Origin: JBFMFH01 sp964481395
Lineage (GTDB): Bacteria > Acidobacteriota > Vicinamibacteria > Vicinamibacterales > JAKQTR01
NCBI GenBank assembly: GCA_964481395.1
Contig: CAYZYG010000011.1
Coordinates: 1-64,000, forward strand
Reading direction: 5' to 3'
Length of the DNA: 64,000 bases
Shown here: in pieces, positions 9,121 to 18,874 of the stretch
How the letters are laid out: every line of letters starts with the position of its first letter
Numbering within the stretch: position 1 is the stretch's first letter
The notes under the pieces: generated by a model
Seen by the model: the letters and a program-made list of their open reading frames with translations, nothing else
What the model was told of the DNA's origin: nothing
Database searches by the model: none
Made by a program: the position numbers and the translations under genes

Positions 9121-9285
9121 TTACCGGCGGGGACGGGACTTGCCCGACCCGGTCGGCATCACCGCGAGCAGGTCGTGCCCGGCGAGCACCGCCTGGACAA
9201 GTTCCTCCTGGCCGGGCCGGAAGTCGCGATGGCCGAAGAAGCGCCTGAGCGCGTCGCGCACGACGACGTCCCGATCGCCTTCGGC
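9121..9285 (-). pseudogene. recQ: N-terminal remnant of a RecQ-family DNA helicase
   Basis: Reading the minus strand from about 9285 down to the stop at 9121-9123 gives ALRRFFGHRDFRPGQEELVQ followed by an AVLAGHDLLAVMPTGSGKS segment. This is the characteristic start of RecQ helicases: the F-R-P-G-Q-E motif 0 and then the Walker A loop TGSGKS. The frame then reads RPRR and stops, so all downstream helicase motifs (DEAH, motifs II-VI), RQC and HRDC domains are missing. No convincing start codon is visible. It is a 5'-end fragment left after deletion of a full gene (normally about 600 residues), not a functional helicase. Confidence 0.7.
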
Positions 9286-9471
9286 CTCTGGACCCGGTGG
9301 CGTAGCTGGACTCGATGAGCGTGCATACCGTCTCTCGATCGTTGAACGAATCGGGCCGCCGGGGGATGGGCGGCGAACCCGGAGCGATTGGGGGCGGCCC
9401 CGGACAGGGGCGGCAGATTCTTCACCGGCGCCGGCGTCTCGGGATCGCAGAAACTGAAGACGCCGGTCCGC

Positions 9472-9477
9472 TATAAT
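9472..9477 (+). promoter_or_regulatory. Perfect TATAAT -10 box, leaderless start
   Basis: TATAAT ends 8 bases before the ATG at 9486, placing the likely transcription start on or next to the A of the start codon. There is no Shine-Dalgarno sequence in the gap and no convincing -35. This predicts a leaderless mRNA for the deoxyribonucleotidase-like gene. Confidence 0.6.
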
Positions 9478-9485
9478 CCGGCACC

Positions 9486-10082
9486 ATGACCGACGATGGC
9501 TTCGTGCTCGGGGTCGATCTCGACGGTACCTGCGCGGACTTCTACGGCGGCCTGCGCCCGATCGCCGCCGAGTGGCTGGGCGTACCGATGGACTCGCTTC
9601 CTGTCGAGGTGAGCTGGGACTTCCCCGAGTGGGGCATCGACCAGGCCCCGGGCGGCTATGCTGAGCTGCACCGCTTCGCCGTCACGCAGCGTGAGTTGTT
9701 CCGCCGTCTGCAGCCGATGCCGGGCGCGCCCATGACGCTCCGCCGGCTCTCGAAAGCCGGCGTGCGGATCCGCATCATCACCCACCGCCTCTTCATCAAG
9801 TACTTCCACCAGGTCGCCGTTCAGCAGACGGTCGAGTGGCTCGACTCGCACGACATTCCCTACTGGGACCTCTGCTTCATGAGCGACAAGGGCGCGGTCG
9901 GCGCCCACCTGTACATCGAAGACTCGCCCGTGCACGTCGAGAAGCTGCGCGCCGGCGGTCACCCCACGGTCGTGTTCACCAACTCGACGAACCGCCATCT
10001 GCCCGGTCCACGGGCCGATACCTGGGACGAAGTCCACAGGCTCGTGGTCGCCGCGGTGGAGCGATGGGACTCGGGTCGTTGA
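9486..10082 (+). CDS. HAD-type 5'(3')-deoxyribonucleotidase-like protein
   Basis: 198 residues. The N-terminus VLGVDLDGTCADFY carries the HAD motif I nucleophile pair (DLDGT); IRIITHRL provides motif II; the Lys in FMSDKGAVGAH and LYIEDSP supply motifs III/IV. Size and layout match the NT5C-type 5' nucleotidase, deoxy (pyrimidine) family, which dephosphorylates (deoxy)nucleoside monophosphates. The substrate is inferred from family only. The start ATG 9486 follows a perfect -10 box by 8 bases, so the transcript is probably leaderless. It is divergent from the RecQ remnant and not part of an obvious operon. Confidence 0.8.
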   Translation: MTDDGFVLGVDLDGTCADFYGGLRPIAAEWLGVPMDSLPVEVSWDFPEWGIDQAPGGYAELHRFAVTQRELFRRLQPMPGAPMTLRRLSKAGVRIRIITHRLFIKYFHQVAVQQTVEWLDSHDIPYWDLCFMSDKGAVGAHLYIEDSPVHVEKLRAGGHPTVVFTNSTNRHLPGPRADTWDEVHRLVVAAVERWDSGR

Positions 10083-10132
10083 GGCGCCGGCGAACGTTCC
10101 GCGCGGGCGGCGCGGCTCCGGATCCGCCGATG

Positions 10133-10141
10133 TGCTATGAT
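10133..10141 (+). promoter_or_regulatory. Extended -10 promoter for the RRM gene
   Basis: TGCTATGAT (TGN plus TATGAT) forms an extended -10 element. Transcription would begin near 10148, leaving a leader of about 200 bases before the RRM gene start at 10350. The leader has no open frame of note. A long leader before a small RNA-binding-protein gene would be consistent with cold-shock-type post-transcriptional control. Confidence 0.45.
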
Positions 10142-10349
10142 GAACAGGTCAGGTTGGATAACTGAAGCCTCTCGCTGTCTGTCTCCGCGTCGAATCGAGC
10201 CTCACATCTCGCTTCCCAGAGTAGGTACTGAAGGGTCTCTCTCCATCCCGCTCGAGGTCCGCTTCCGGCCCTCCGGCGATCTCAACGGATGAACGGGTGT
10301 TGACGACCCGCCATCGAACCTCCTGCAACTGCGGGAAGGAGACAGCACC

Positions 10350-10664
10350 ATGGCCAGAAAACTCTACGTCGGCAACCTGCCCTACGAAACGGGCGAGGCG
10401 GATCTCGAACAGCTCTTCGGCACGGCGGGAACGGTGGAATCCGTGACCGTCATGCGCGACATGGCGACCGGCCGCGCTCGCGGGTTCGCGTTCGTCGAAA
10501 TGGGCTCCGAAGACGACGCCCGCAAGGCGATCACCCAGCTCCACGAGCACTCGCTGGGCGGGCGGAATCTCACGGTCAACGAGGCCCGTCCGCGCCCCGA
10601 GCGGGGCGGCGACTTCGGCGGTCGCAACGGCGGCGGCCAGCGCCGCTCGGCGCCGCGCTGGTAG
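10350..10664 (+). CDS. Single-RRM glycine-rich RNA-binding protein
   Basis: 104 residues. One RRM domain spans residues 3-80, with RNP2 LYVGNL near the start and RNP1 RGFAFVEM at about 47-54. The short tail is rich in Gly/Arg/Asn (GGDFGGRNGGGQRR), the layout of bacterial Rbp proteins related to cold-inducible RNA-binding proteins. A GGAAGGAG ribosome site precedes ATG 10350. The family binds single-stranded RNA, with likely roles in RNA chaperoning under cold or stress. It stands alone, with a roughly 200-base leader upstream. Confidence 0.93.
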   Translation: MARKLYVGNLPYETGEADLEQLFGTAGTVESVTVMRDMATGRARGFAFVEMGSEDDARKAITQLHEHSLGGRNLTVNEARPRPERGGDFGGRNGGGQRRSAPRW

Positions 10665-10910
10665 TCGCGCGGATCGAAGCCGGTCTGCGGCCTGATGCCC
10701 CGGCCTGAGCGCCGGGATCGGTTCCGGACCCTTCGGACGAGGTCAATCGGGGACGGTCCTTTCACCCGTGCCGCATGTGCACGTTCTGGAGGGAACGTCC
10801 CCGTTCGCTGTTGTGGAGATCGGCCGAGGCCCGTGGCGCCAGGTCGGCCACCGTCACAGGCGGCCCACGGGTTGGCTGTGTGTTACGATCCTCCCAGGTT
10901 CAGCTGACCA

Positions 10911-11561
10911 TTGCCTGCCCGACCGACGCCGTTCAACGTCGAGGCGTTCCTTCACTCGTCGGGAGTGGCGCGAACGCCGAACGAGTACCAGCCCGGGGCT
11001 GTGTTGTTCACCCAGGGTGAGCCCGCCGATAGTGTCTTCTACATCCAGCAGGGCGACGTGAAGCTGAGCGTGCTGTCCCGGGCCGGCCGGGAGGCGGTGG
11101 TGGCCATGCTCGTCGCCGGGGACTTCGCAGGCGAGGGCGCACTGGCCGGGCAGCCTGTTCGCATCGCCACCGCGACCGCCATCGCCGCAACGACCGCAAT
11201 GGTCATCGGCAAGAGCGAGATGCTCCGCGTGCTGCACCAGCAGCACGCGCTGTCCGACCGCTTCATCGCCTACCTGTTGACACGCAACATCCGGGTCGAG
11301 GCGGACCTCGTGGATCAACTGTTCAACAAGAGCGAGAAGCGGCTGGCGCGCGCGCTCCTGCTGCTGGCCCGGTACGGGAAGGACGAACACCCCGGCCGTG
11401 TCCTCCCGAAGATCTCCCAGGAGATCCTGGCGGAGATGGTGGGCACGACGCGGTCGCGCGTGAATTTCTTCATGAACAAGTTCCGCAGACTCGGGTTCAT
11501 CGAGTACAACGGCGGCCTCAAGGTCCACCACTCGCTGCTGAGCGTCGTCCTCCACGACTGA
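10911..11561 (+). CDS. Crp/Fnr family transcription regulator (copy 1)
   Basis: 216 residues, apparently starting at TTG 10911. An in-frame stop lies two codons upstream and the conserved F-N-V-E-A-F-L start matches the paralogue at 22489-23154. Residues 20-120 form a cyclic-nucleotide-binding-like beta barrel (GAVLFTQGEPADSVFYIQQG, GDFAGEGAL); a long dimer helix follows; the winged HTH has the recognition segment VGTTRSRVNFFMNKF. There is no N-terminal cysteine cluster, so an Fe-S FNR-type sensor is unlikely. TGTTACGAT at 10881-10889 resembles an extended -10, giving a leader of about 15 bases with no Shine-Dalgarno. The recognition helix is nearly identical to that of copy 2, suggesting overlapping targets such as the TGTKC-N6-GMACA sites in this window. 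Confidence 0.9.
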   Translation: MPARPTPFNVEAFLHSSGVARTPNEYQPGAVLFTQGEPADSVFYIQQGDVKLSVLSRAGREAVVAMLVAGDFAGEGALAGQPVRIATATAIAATTAMVIGKSEMLRVLHQQHALSDRFIAYLLTRNIRVEADLVDQLFNKSEKRLARALLLLARYGKDEHPGRVLPKISQEILAEMVGTTRSRVNFFMNKFRRLGFIEYNGGLKVHHSLLSVVLHD

Positions 11562-11628
11562 GCCGCGCCGCCCGGCGGCGGTCACGCGTCTCGAACGGCA
11601 TCAGCCGCCGCCGTGGTCCACACCCCTG

Positions 11629-11739
11629 CTACGCCGTGCGCTTCGGCTGCTTCTCCAGCTTTCGCTGATCCGCCTGCTTGTCCTTCGCCGCGTGCTGCTT
11701 CTGGCCCTTTTCCTTGTCCTTCTTGCCTCTGTCTCCCAT
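11629..11739 (-). CDS. Tiny lysine-rich protein (36 aa)
   Basis: 36 residues: MGDRGKKDKEKGQKQ then a Lys/Gln/Ala tail ending PKRTA. ATG 11739 is preceded by GGAGGTGATTTC, one of the best ribosome sites in the window, which argues for real translation. The composition (11 Lys, no hydrophobic core) matches small basic, disordered proteins found in many soil bacteria, sometimes linked to stress or nucleic-acid binding; I know of no firm function. It lies 92 bases after an 83-residue small gene on the same strand and both may be controlled by the palindromic site at 12103-12124. Confidence 0.65.
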   Translation of the reverse strand: MGDRGKKDKEKGQKQHAAKDKQADQRKLEKQPKRTA

Positions 11740-11831
11740 GAAATCACCTCCAGCGGGCAGGGTCGTTCAACCAACCGAGTCCGAGCGAATGGACCGTGGC
11801 AGAGCACGACGGACCGGCAGGCCCGGCGCCG

Positions 11832-12083
11832 CTAGCCCGGCAGTCGTGTTGAGCGCTCTGACACGTGAGCAAGGTCGCCAACTTGAATCTGCAGATCCGA
11901 GAGCGCCATGCGGATGTAGCGGACCTGCTCCTCGATGGTGGGCTCCCCAGGTACTCTCCGCGGAATGGAACGCCGTGTTGCCGCCGCGGGCCTGACGTGC
12001 CGCACGCTCACCGGCCTCTCGGGCGCGCGGCGCTGCACCGTTACGGCGCGGGGCCGTTTGGGGAATGGCTGCATAGTCCACAT
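11832..12083 (-). CDS. Small hypothetical protein (83 aa) behind a Crp-type site
   Basis: Up to 83 residues from ATG 12083, or 80 from ATG 12074. The N-terminal half is basic and proline-rich; the C-terminal half (PTIEEQVRYIRMALSDLQIQ) looks like a genuine amphipathic helix. A GGAAG purine run lies about 10 bases before ATG 12083. The CRP-spaced palindrome at 12109-12124 lies 20-40 bases upstream; a class-II activator position would put transcription start near 12075, close to ATG 12074. I do not recognise the family. The rest of the 11740-12200 interval shows no other coding signal. Confidence 0.45.
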   Translation of the reverse strand: MWTMQPFPKRPRAVTVQRRAPERPVSVRHVRPAAATRRSIPRRVPGEPTIEEQVRYIRMALSDLQIQVGDLAHVSERSTRLPG

Positions 12084-12102
12084 ACTGTGCGCTTCCAGGG
12101 GC

Positions 12103-12124
12103 GGTGTCTGTGCACTTCTGCACA
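12103..12124 (-). promoter_or_regulatory. Crp/Fnr-type operator, site 1
   Basis: The minus strand reads TGTGCAGAAGTGCACAGACACC. The core TGTGC-N6-GCACA is a perfect palindrome with the 16-base spacing of CRP sites, followed by a conserved GACAC tail shared with sites at 21859 and 23280 (GACGC at 23587). It sits just upstream of the 83-residue minus-strand gene. Confidence 0.55.
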
Positions 12125-12200
12125 CGCCGCCGCGGCCCAATCTGTTGGCGGCAGGCAGGATCGCGCGCGGTCAGCGAGACGATCGCGTCGGCGGACCTTC

Positions 12201-15200
12201 CTACCCGACGGCGCGCACCCAGAGCTCCACCCGGTGCTCCACGCGGTCGTCGACCAACGGAATCGCGAGGTCGTCCCGATCGCGGCCATCGAGGCTGAGC
12301 CGCTGGTCGCCGGTCGCGTGCGGCATCTGGTGCACGGTGATGTGGTACACGGTCTCGCGATATCGGTAGTGCACGGTGAAGCCGCTCCAGTCGGCCGGCA
12401 GGCACGGTTCGACGCGCAGCCGGTCGCCCTCGAGTCTCAGGCCCAGCAGCGACTCGACAACGAGCCGGTACATCCAGGCCGCGGACCCGGTGTACCACGT
12501 CCACCCGCCCCGCCCGGCGTGCGGAGCCACGGCGTAGACGTCGGCCGCCACCACGTAGGGCTCCACCTTGTAGGTCTCGATCGCCGCCGGCGACGCGCCG
12601 TGGGCGAGCGGGTTGATCAGGCGCCAGACCTCCCATGCCCGCGCGGCGTCACCGAGCTCGGCAAACGCCATGGCCACCCAGATGGCCGCATGGGTGTACT
12701 GTCCCCCGTTCTCGCGGACGCCAGGGACGTACCCCTTGATGTAGCCGGGATCGAGATCGGACGTATCGAACGGCGGATCGAGCAGGCGCACGAGCCCATC
12801 GTCGCGCCGGATCAGCCGCGCATCGACCGCGTCCATCGCGGTGCGGGCGCGTGCCGCATCGGCGGCACCCGACAGCACGGACCAGCTCTGCGCGATTGAA
12901 TCGATCTGGCACTCGGCGTTGCCAGCCGACCCGAGCGGCGAACCATCGTCGAAGTAGGCGCGGCGATACCACGATCCATCCCACCCGGCGTCCTCGAGAC
13001 GCTGCCGCAGCGCCGCTGCCTCCGACAGGCAGCGATCCGCGAATGGCGCATCGTGGTGCCGGCGGGCGAGGTCCGCAAACGGCATCAGGACGGCGTAGAG
13101 GAAGAACCCCAGCCAGACGCTCTCGCCCCGCCCTGCGGCGCCGACCAGATTCATCCCGTCGTTCCAGTCGCCCGATCCGATGAGCGGCAGGCCGTGGGCG
13201 CCGAACCGGAGGCCCCTCTCGACCGCGCGCGCGCAGTGGTCGTAGAAGCTGGCGCTGCCGGCGGACGCGCTCGGCAGGTCGTAGTACGAATCCTCCTCCG
13301 GGTTCACGGCCCGGCCCTCGATGAAGGGCACCCTGTCATCGAGCACGGCGGCATCGCCGGTGGCGCTCACGTAGCGGCAGGCGGCCAGCGGCAGCCACAG
13401 GCAGTCGTCCGAGCAGTTCGTCCGGACTCCGCGGCCGGCCGGCGGATGCCACCAGTGCTGGACGTCGCCTTCGGGAAACTGCCGCGACGCGCACAGCAGC
13501 AGGTGCTGCCGGACGAGCCCTGGTTCGGCATGCACGAGCGCCATGACGTCCTGCAACTGGTCCCGGAACCCGAACGCGCCGCCGGACTGGTAGAAACCGC
13601 TGCGCCCCCAGAGGCGGCACGCCATCGCCTGGTAGAGGAGCCAGCCGTTGGCCAGCGTGTTGAGCGCCTTGTCGGGTGTGTCCACGTTGATCGCACCGAG
13701 GGTGTGATTCCAGGACTGCCAGACGGCCTCGATCGCGCGGCGCGCCGCGTCGGCACCACGGACGCGTTCGAGCACATTCGCCGCGTCGTGTGCATCCCGC
13801 CCGGCGCCGAGGCTGAAGACGATGTCGCGCTCCTGCCCGGCATCGAGGTCGAAGGCCACCTGGATCGCGGCGCACGGATCCAGCGCGCCTCCCACGCGCC
13901 CGGAGAGCCCCGAGCGCGTCATCGCGGCAGGCCGCCTGAGCGTGCCGTTGCGGCCGATGAACTCCGTGCGGTCGCCGGAGACGCGGCGGCCCGCATCGTC
14001 CGCGTGGAAGAAGGCCGTGCGCCCTGCGAACTCCGCGTTGTACGTATTCTCGGCCAGCACCGCGCCGGTGTCCGGATCGATCGTCGTGACGACGTGCGGG
14101 GCGGCCGTCCGGCGCAGGTCACCGAGGACCCACTCCACATAGCCTGTGGCGGACAGCCGCCGCAGCCGGCCGGAAGCGTTCCGCACCTTCAACACAGACC
14201 ACTTTACCGGCGCCGCCGGGTCAACGTACACCCACAGCTCCGACGCGATGCCGTCTTCGATGTGCTCGAACACGCTGTAACCGAACCCGTGCCGGCTGGT
14301 GTACGGGCTGCCGCTTCCGGCCGGCAGTGGCGTCGGCGACCAGAAGTGGCCGCTTTCCTCGTCGCGCAGGTAGAAGGCCTCTCCGCCGGCATCGGTCACC
14401 GGATCGTTGTTCCAGGGTGTCAGCCGGAACTCGTGGGCGTTTTCCGCCCAGGTGTACGCGGATCCGCTCTCCGACAGGACGGTTCCGAACCCAGGGTTCG
14501 CCAGGACGTTCACCCAGGGCGCCGGCGTCACGGCACCGGGCCAGGTCGTGACGACGTACTCGTGGCCGTCCGGGGTGAAGCCGCCGAGCCCGTTGAAGAA
14601 CGTCAGGTCTTCGCGGGATGGCGGCGCCGTTGGGGCCTGCGCGCGACGAACCCGGGTGGGCGTGAACCGCCCAGGCAGCGGGTCCGCCAACCGGCCGCCG
14701 ATCTGTGCGGCCAGCGAGCCCCGGCTGTCGGTGATGATCGCGCGCGCGACCGACTGGAAGAGCACCCGGTCCTCCGTCGAGATCTGCTCAGCCGGGCGGA
14801 CGAAGATCGCGCCCGGGCGATCCGGTGCGTTCGTCTCGACACCTGCCGCGATCAGGCCGACGATCTGGTCCTGGAGCAGCTGCCGGTAGCCGGCGCGATC
14901 CTCGTTCCAGATCACGAGGTCGACCGCCAGTCCCTTCAGACGCCAGTAGGCGTGGGCCTGCACGAGCTGGCGCGCCAGCTCGATATTGGCGGCGTCGCCG
15001 ATTTGCAGCAGCACGATCGGCAGGTCGCCGGATACGGAGTAGCCCCACAGACCGGACTGGCCGCGGCGGTTGCTCGCGACGACGGCCGAATCGGCCCGTA
15101 ACGACGGGTTCGCATAAATGATCGAACCGGCCAGGCGACAATAGAGGTGGGCGTCGGCTTCGCTCGCATCGAGCTGCCGCAGGACGACCTGGGCGTGTGT

Positions 15201-18200
15201 GGACGCGAGCGCGAACACGCGATTGGCCAGACGGCGGTCCTGGTACTTGCCCACCAGCGCCAGGCAGGCGGCACGTGCGTCGGCAACTCCAGAGACGAGG
15301 TCGATCGTGATCGATTCGTCCGGTTCGATCACGTAGCGGCCCCGAATCGCGACGATTGGATCCAGCACCGAACCCTCGGTGTTCGACAGCGGCCCGGGAT
15401 CCCGCATCGCACGCGGGTTGACGGGCGACTGCCCGCGTCCCAGGAACCTCAGCCGATCGGTCTCGTAGGAGAGGGTGCCGCCTGCCGCACTGCCGTGCGC
15501 CGCCAGAAGGTGGAACATCCACGGAGACGACTCGCCCTGCGACCGCGGGCGCCTCGTGCAGAGGAGGGCGCGCTGGCTGGCCACGATCTCGGTCTGGACG
15601 AAGAGGTTGCTGAAGGCCGGGTGCAGCGAGTCGGCTGCGTGAGAGGCGAGCGCCACCTCCGCGTAGCTCGTCACCTCCAGGATCCTGGGCGTGCTCCCGC
15701 AGTTGGTCAGGCGCAGCCGCCGAAGCTCGACGTCGTCCTCGGGCGACACGGCGATCTCGGTGTAGCTCTCGATCCCGTGACTGCTGTTGCGGAACTCCGC
15801 GCGTGATTCGGAGAACACCGTCTCGAACCGATCGACCGGCTGCAGCGTCGGCTGGTGCGTTGCGGACCAGAAGGCGCCGTCCTCGACGTCCCGGATGTAG
15901 CAGAACGTCCCCCAGTTGTCCGAGGTCGCGTCCTCGCGCCAGCGGGTGACGGCGAGGTCCTTCCAGCGGCTGTACCCGCCACCGGCATTGGTGACACAGA
16001 CGTGGTACCGGCCATTCGACAGCAACTGCACCTCGGGAGCGGGAGTCTCCGGACCGGCGAACGACCGTACCGCGATCTCGGCACCGACCCGCGCCGTGCG
16101 CTCATCTGGCGTGGGCGTGGCCGGCGAGTAGAACAGGCTCGCGCGCGGGATCCGCTCCTGGAGCAGCAGCACCGTCGCCTGGAACGCCGGGTCTGACGCG
16201 AAGCGTGCCTGCATCAGGGGACCGACGAGCAGGTGCGCCAGCGACAGGAACGTCATTCCCTGGTGGTGCGTCATGTGCGTGCGGACGAGGGCGTGCGCAT
16301 GACCGCGCGGCAGGCGCGACGGCGTGTAGTCGATGGCCTCGTAGAACCCCAGCTCGCCCTCGAAGCCTTCCGCCGAGAGCCGCTGCAGGTTCGAGCAGGC
16401 GTCCTCGGGCGACACCATCAGCGCGAGAGCCGACGCGTAGGGCGCGACGACGAGATCGTCCGCGAGGCCGCGCTTGAGGCCGAGGCCCGGCACACCGAAG
16501 GCACGGTACTGGTAGGTGAGTCGCACGTCGAGCAGGTTGTATCCCGATTCGGAGATGCCCCATGGCACGCCGCGGTGCCGCCCGTATTCGATCTGGCGCT
16601 TGACCGCTCCCCTGCACGTCTGGTCGAGCAGCGTGCCGTCGTAGCCCGGCATCACGATGAGGGGCATGAGGTACTCGAACATCGAGCCGCTCCACGACAG
16701 GAGCACCGGCTCGCCCGCCGCCGTCGTCAGCAGCCGGCCAAGGGCGAACCAGCTTTCCTGCGGCAGGCATCCCTGCGCGATGGCGACGAACGTGCACAGA
16801 CGCGCCTCGGAGGCGAGCAGGTCGTAGTAGCTGGAGTCGCGGCGGCGCTCGGCGACGTTGTACCCGATCGACAGAAGTTGACGGGTCCGGTCGAAGAGGA
16901 AGCTCCACTCCATCTCCGCCAGGCCGGCTGTCTGCGCGGCGAGGCGGCCGAGCAGCGCAACCCTGGCCCTGGCGGGGCCGCCCCGCTCGTCGTCGAGTGC
17001 AGCCAGATCGCCGAGCGTCGGGATGGAGGTCAGCCCCGGGAGGTGCCCCGGCGACGTCGCCGGGGCGGCCGGAGACGCCCAGGGGGCGAGCCATGCGAGA
17101 TCATCCATGAAGTCGCGGCACTGGTTCGCCGTCGCCGAGGCCCAATGGGCCGCCGCGGGCTCGGTAGAGGATGCCAGCGCGGCAGCCAAGGCCCGGCTCT
17201 CCCCGGCGATGCGCTCGAGGAGCCGCCGGCCTTCGGCGACCGACGACGGCGGGGATTCGCACGCGGCGTCGATCGCCTTCCGAAGGCGGGCCTGGGCAGT
17301 CGTCGGTGCGTCCGGCCTGCTGGCGGTCACAAGGCCGAAGGTGTCGCGCAGTCCTTGAAAGGCGCGTGCCGGCAGGATCGGTTCGCCCGCGAGCGCGAGC
17401 AACCCCGGCCTGAGCGTCAGGAGATGACCGGCCAGGTTGCCGCTGTCGACCGAGGAGATGTAGCGCGGATCGAGCGGCGCAAGCGACCGCGTGTCGTACC
17501 AGTTGTAGAAGTGGCCGTGGTGGCGCTCCATCGCCGACATTGTCTGGAACGCTCGTGCGGTGCGATCCAGGAGCCGTCCGGCCGAGACGTAGCCGAAGTC
17601 ATACGCTGAGAGATTCGCGAGCAGCGCCAGCCCCATGTTGGTGGGCGACGTGCGATGCGCCACCCCGGGGGCGGGCGACTCCTGGTAGTTGTCCGGCGGC
17701 AGCCAGTGATCGTCCGAGCCGACGTAGGTGTCGAAGAACCCCCAGGTCCGGCGCGACACGCCTCGAAGGAAGCGGACCTGGTCCGGCGTGAGCCGTGCCT
17801 CGCGCCGCATCAGCGGACGGCTGATGTACCAGGTGACGATCGGGGCGGCGAACCAGAGGAGCAGGATCGGGGCGGCGGCGGCGAGGCCCGCGGGGCGGGT
17901 CAGCCACAGGTACGCGCACGCGGCGCAAGCCAGGGTGGGGTTGACCCACATCCTGGCCCACGCGCCGGCCAGGCCCCGAAACGCGGGCGGCACGCGATCT
18001 CCGGATGGGGACCACTCGAGAAGCCGCCTGCGCGTGACGAGCAGTCGAGCCATGGTGCGCAGGATGGCACCAAGGCTGAAGAAGGCCTCGTGCGGGAGAC
18101 AGGCGAGCGTCAACAAGGCCTGTGCCGTCTGACGCCCCACCGAGCGCGCGCCTTCCTCGACGTGCTGTGCCAGCCGCACATCGGTCCGTTTGCGGACGAG

Positions 18201-18675
18201 CCCGGGAAGCGACGCTGCCAGGGCCGGGACCAGCAGGCTGCCCACGCCGGCCAGGGTCCATGCCCAGGCTGGTGACAGGGCCGCCCACGCGACGAGAAAC
18301 AGGGCCACCAGGGCTGCGGGAGCCAGGCTTCGGCGGAGATTGTCGAAGAGCTTCCATCGGTCCAGCGCGGGGAGCGGGTTTCTGCTGCGCCGCCCGTCCC
18401 GATCGGGCACGCCGGGCAGCAGCCAGCGCCACAGTTGCCAGTCGCCGCGGATCCAGCGGTGGCGGCGGCGCACGTCCTCCTCGTACCGGCAGGGAAACTC
18501 CTCGTACACCTGCACGTCGGTCAGCAGCCCGGCGCGCGCGTAGCAGCCTTCGAGCAGGTCGTGGCTGAGGATCCGGTTCTCGGGAAAGCGCCCGCGGACC
18601 GCCAAGTCAAAAGCGTCCACATCGTAGATGCCCTTGCCGACGAAGGAACCTTCGCCGCACAGGTCCTGGTAGACG
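12201..18675 (-). CDS. ndvB: Cyclic beta-1,2-glucan synthase, C-terminal part (broken by scaffold join)
   Basis: About 2,158 codons of a giant membrane enzyme. In order from its N-terminal side: end of the GT84 glycosyltransferase domain (HRWIRGDWQLW motif), two hydrophobic blocks (membrane segments), a glycoamylase-like domain (RTWGFFDTYVG, VPWGISESGYN, MTHHQGMTFLS), then duplicated GH94-type beta-sandwich modules and the GH94 catalytic barrel with GDWNDGMN, whose Asp is the expected general acid. In NdvB/ChvB/Cgs enzymes the GT part builds linear beta-1,2-glucan from UDP-glucose on a protein primer, GH94 adjusts chain length by phosphorolysis and the glucan is cyclised and exported to the periplasm. 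With 18835-20991 it makes one gene of about 2,880 codons, like Brucella Cgs. The sequence upstream of 18675 is foreign, so the join is an assembly problem rather than a biological break. Confidence 0.88.
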
Positions 18676-18874
18676 CGATGTGGAAGGAGGAGTAGTTGAC
18701 GTAGTTCTCGCAGCATATCCCAAGCGCTCTACCTGTTTCGCTCTGCAATTCCATTGAAACACCCGTTTCATTCCCGGAAAAAGTCAGCAAGGACCTCGAC
18801 CCGTTCCGCATGAACGTGGTCAAGNNNNNNNNNNGCCGACGAAGGAACCTTCGCCGAACAGGTCCTGGTAGACG
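18636..18874. other. Chimeric scaffold join inside the glucan synthase gene
   Basis: Bases 18636-18675 and 18835-18874 are the same 40-base stretch with one mismatch, so the true gene overlaps itself across the gap. Between them are about 149 bases of lower-GC sequence (18676-18824) unrelated to the gene, then 10 Ns (18825-18834). The extra segment has an open plus-strand frame over its second half (ending PFRMNVVK). This is best read as a wrongly extended contig end. Confidence 0.8.

Noticed and set aside
13053..15101. A 682-codon plus-strand frame inside the glucan synthase gene
   Set aside because: It is the antisense shadow of the GH94 part, with Arg/Pro/His-rich, non-family sequence.
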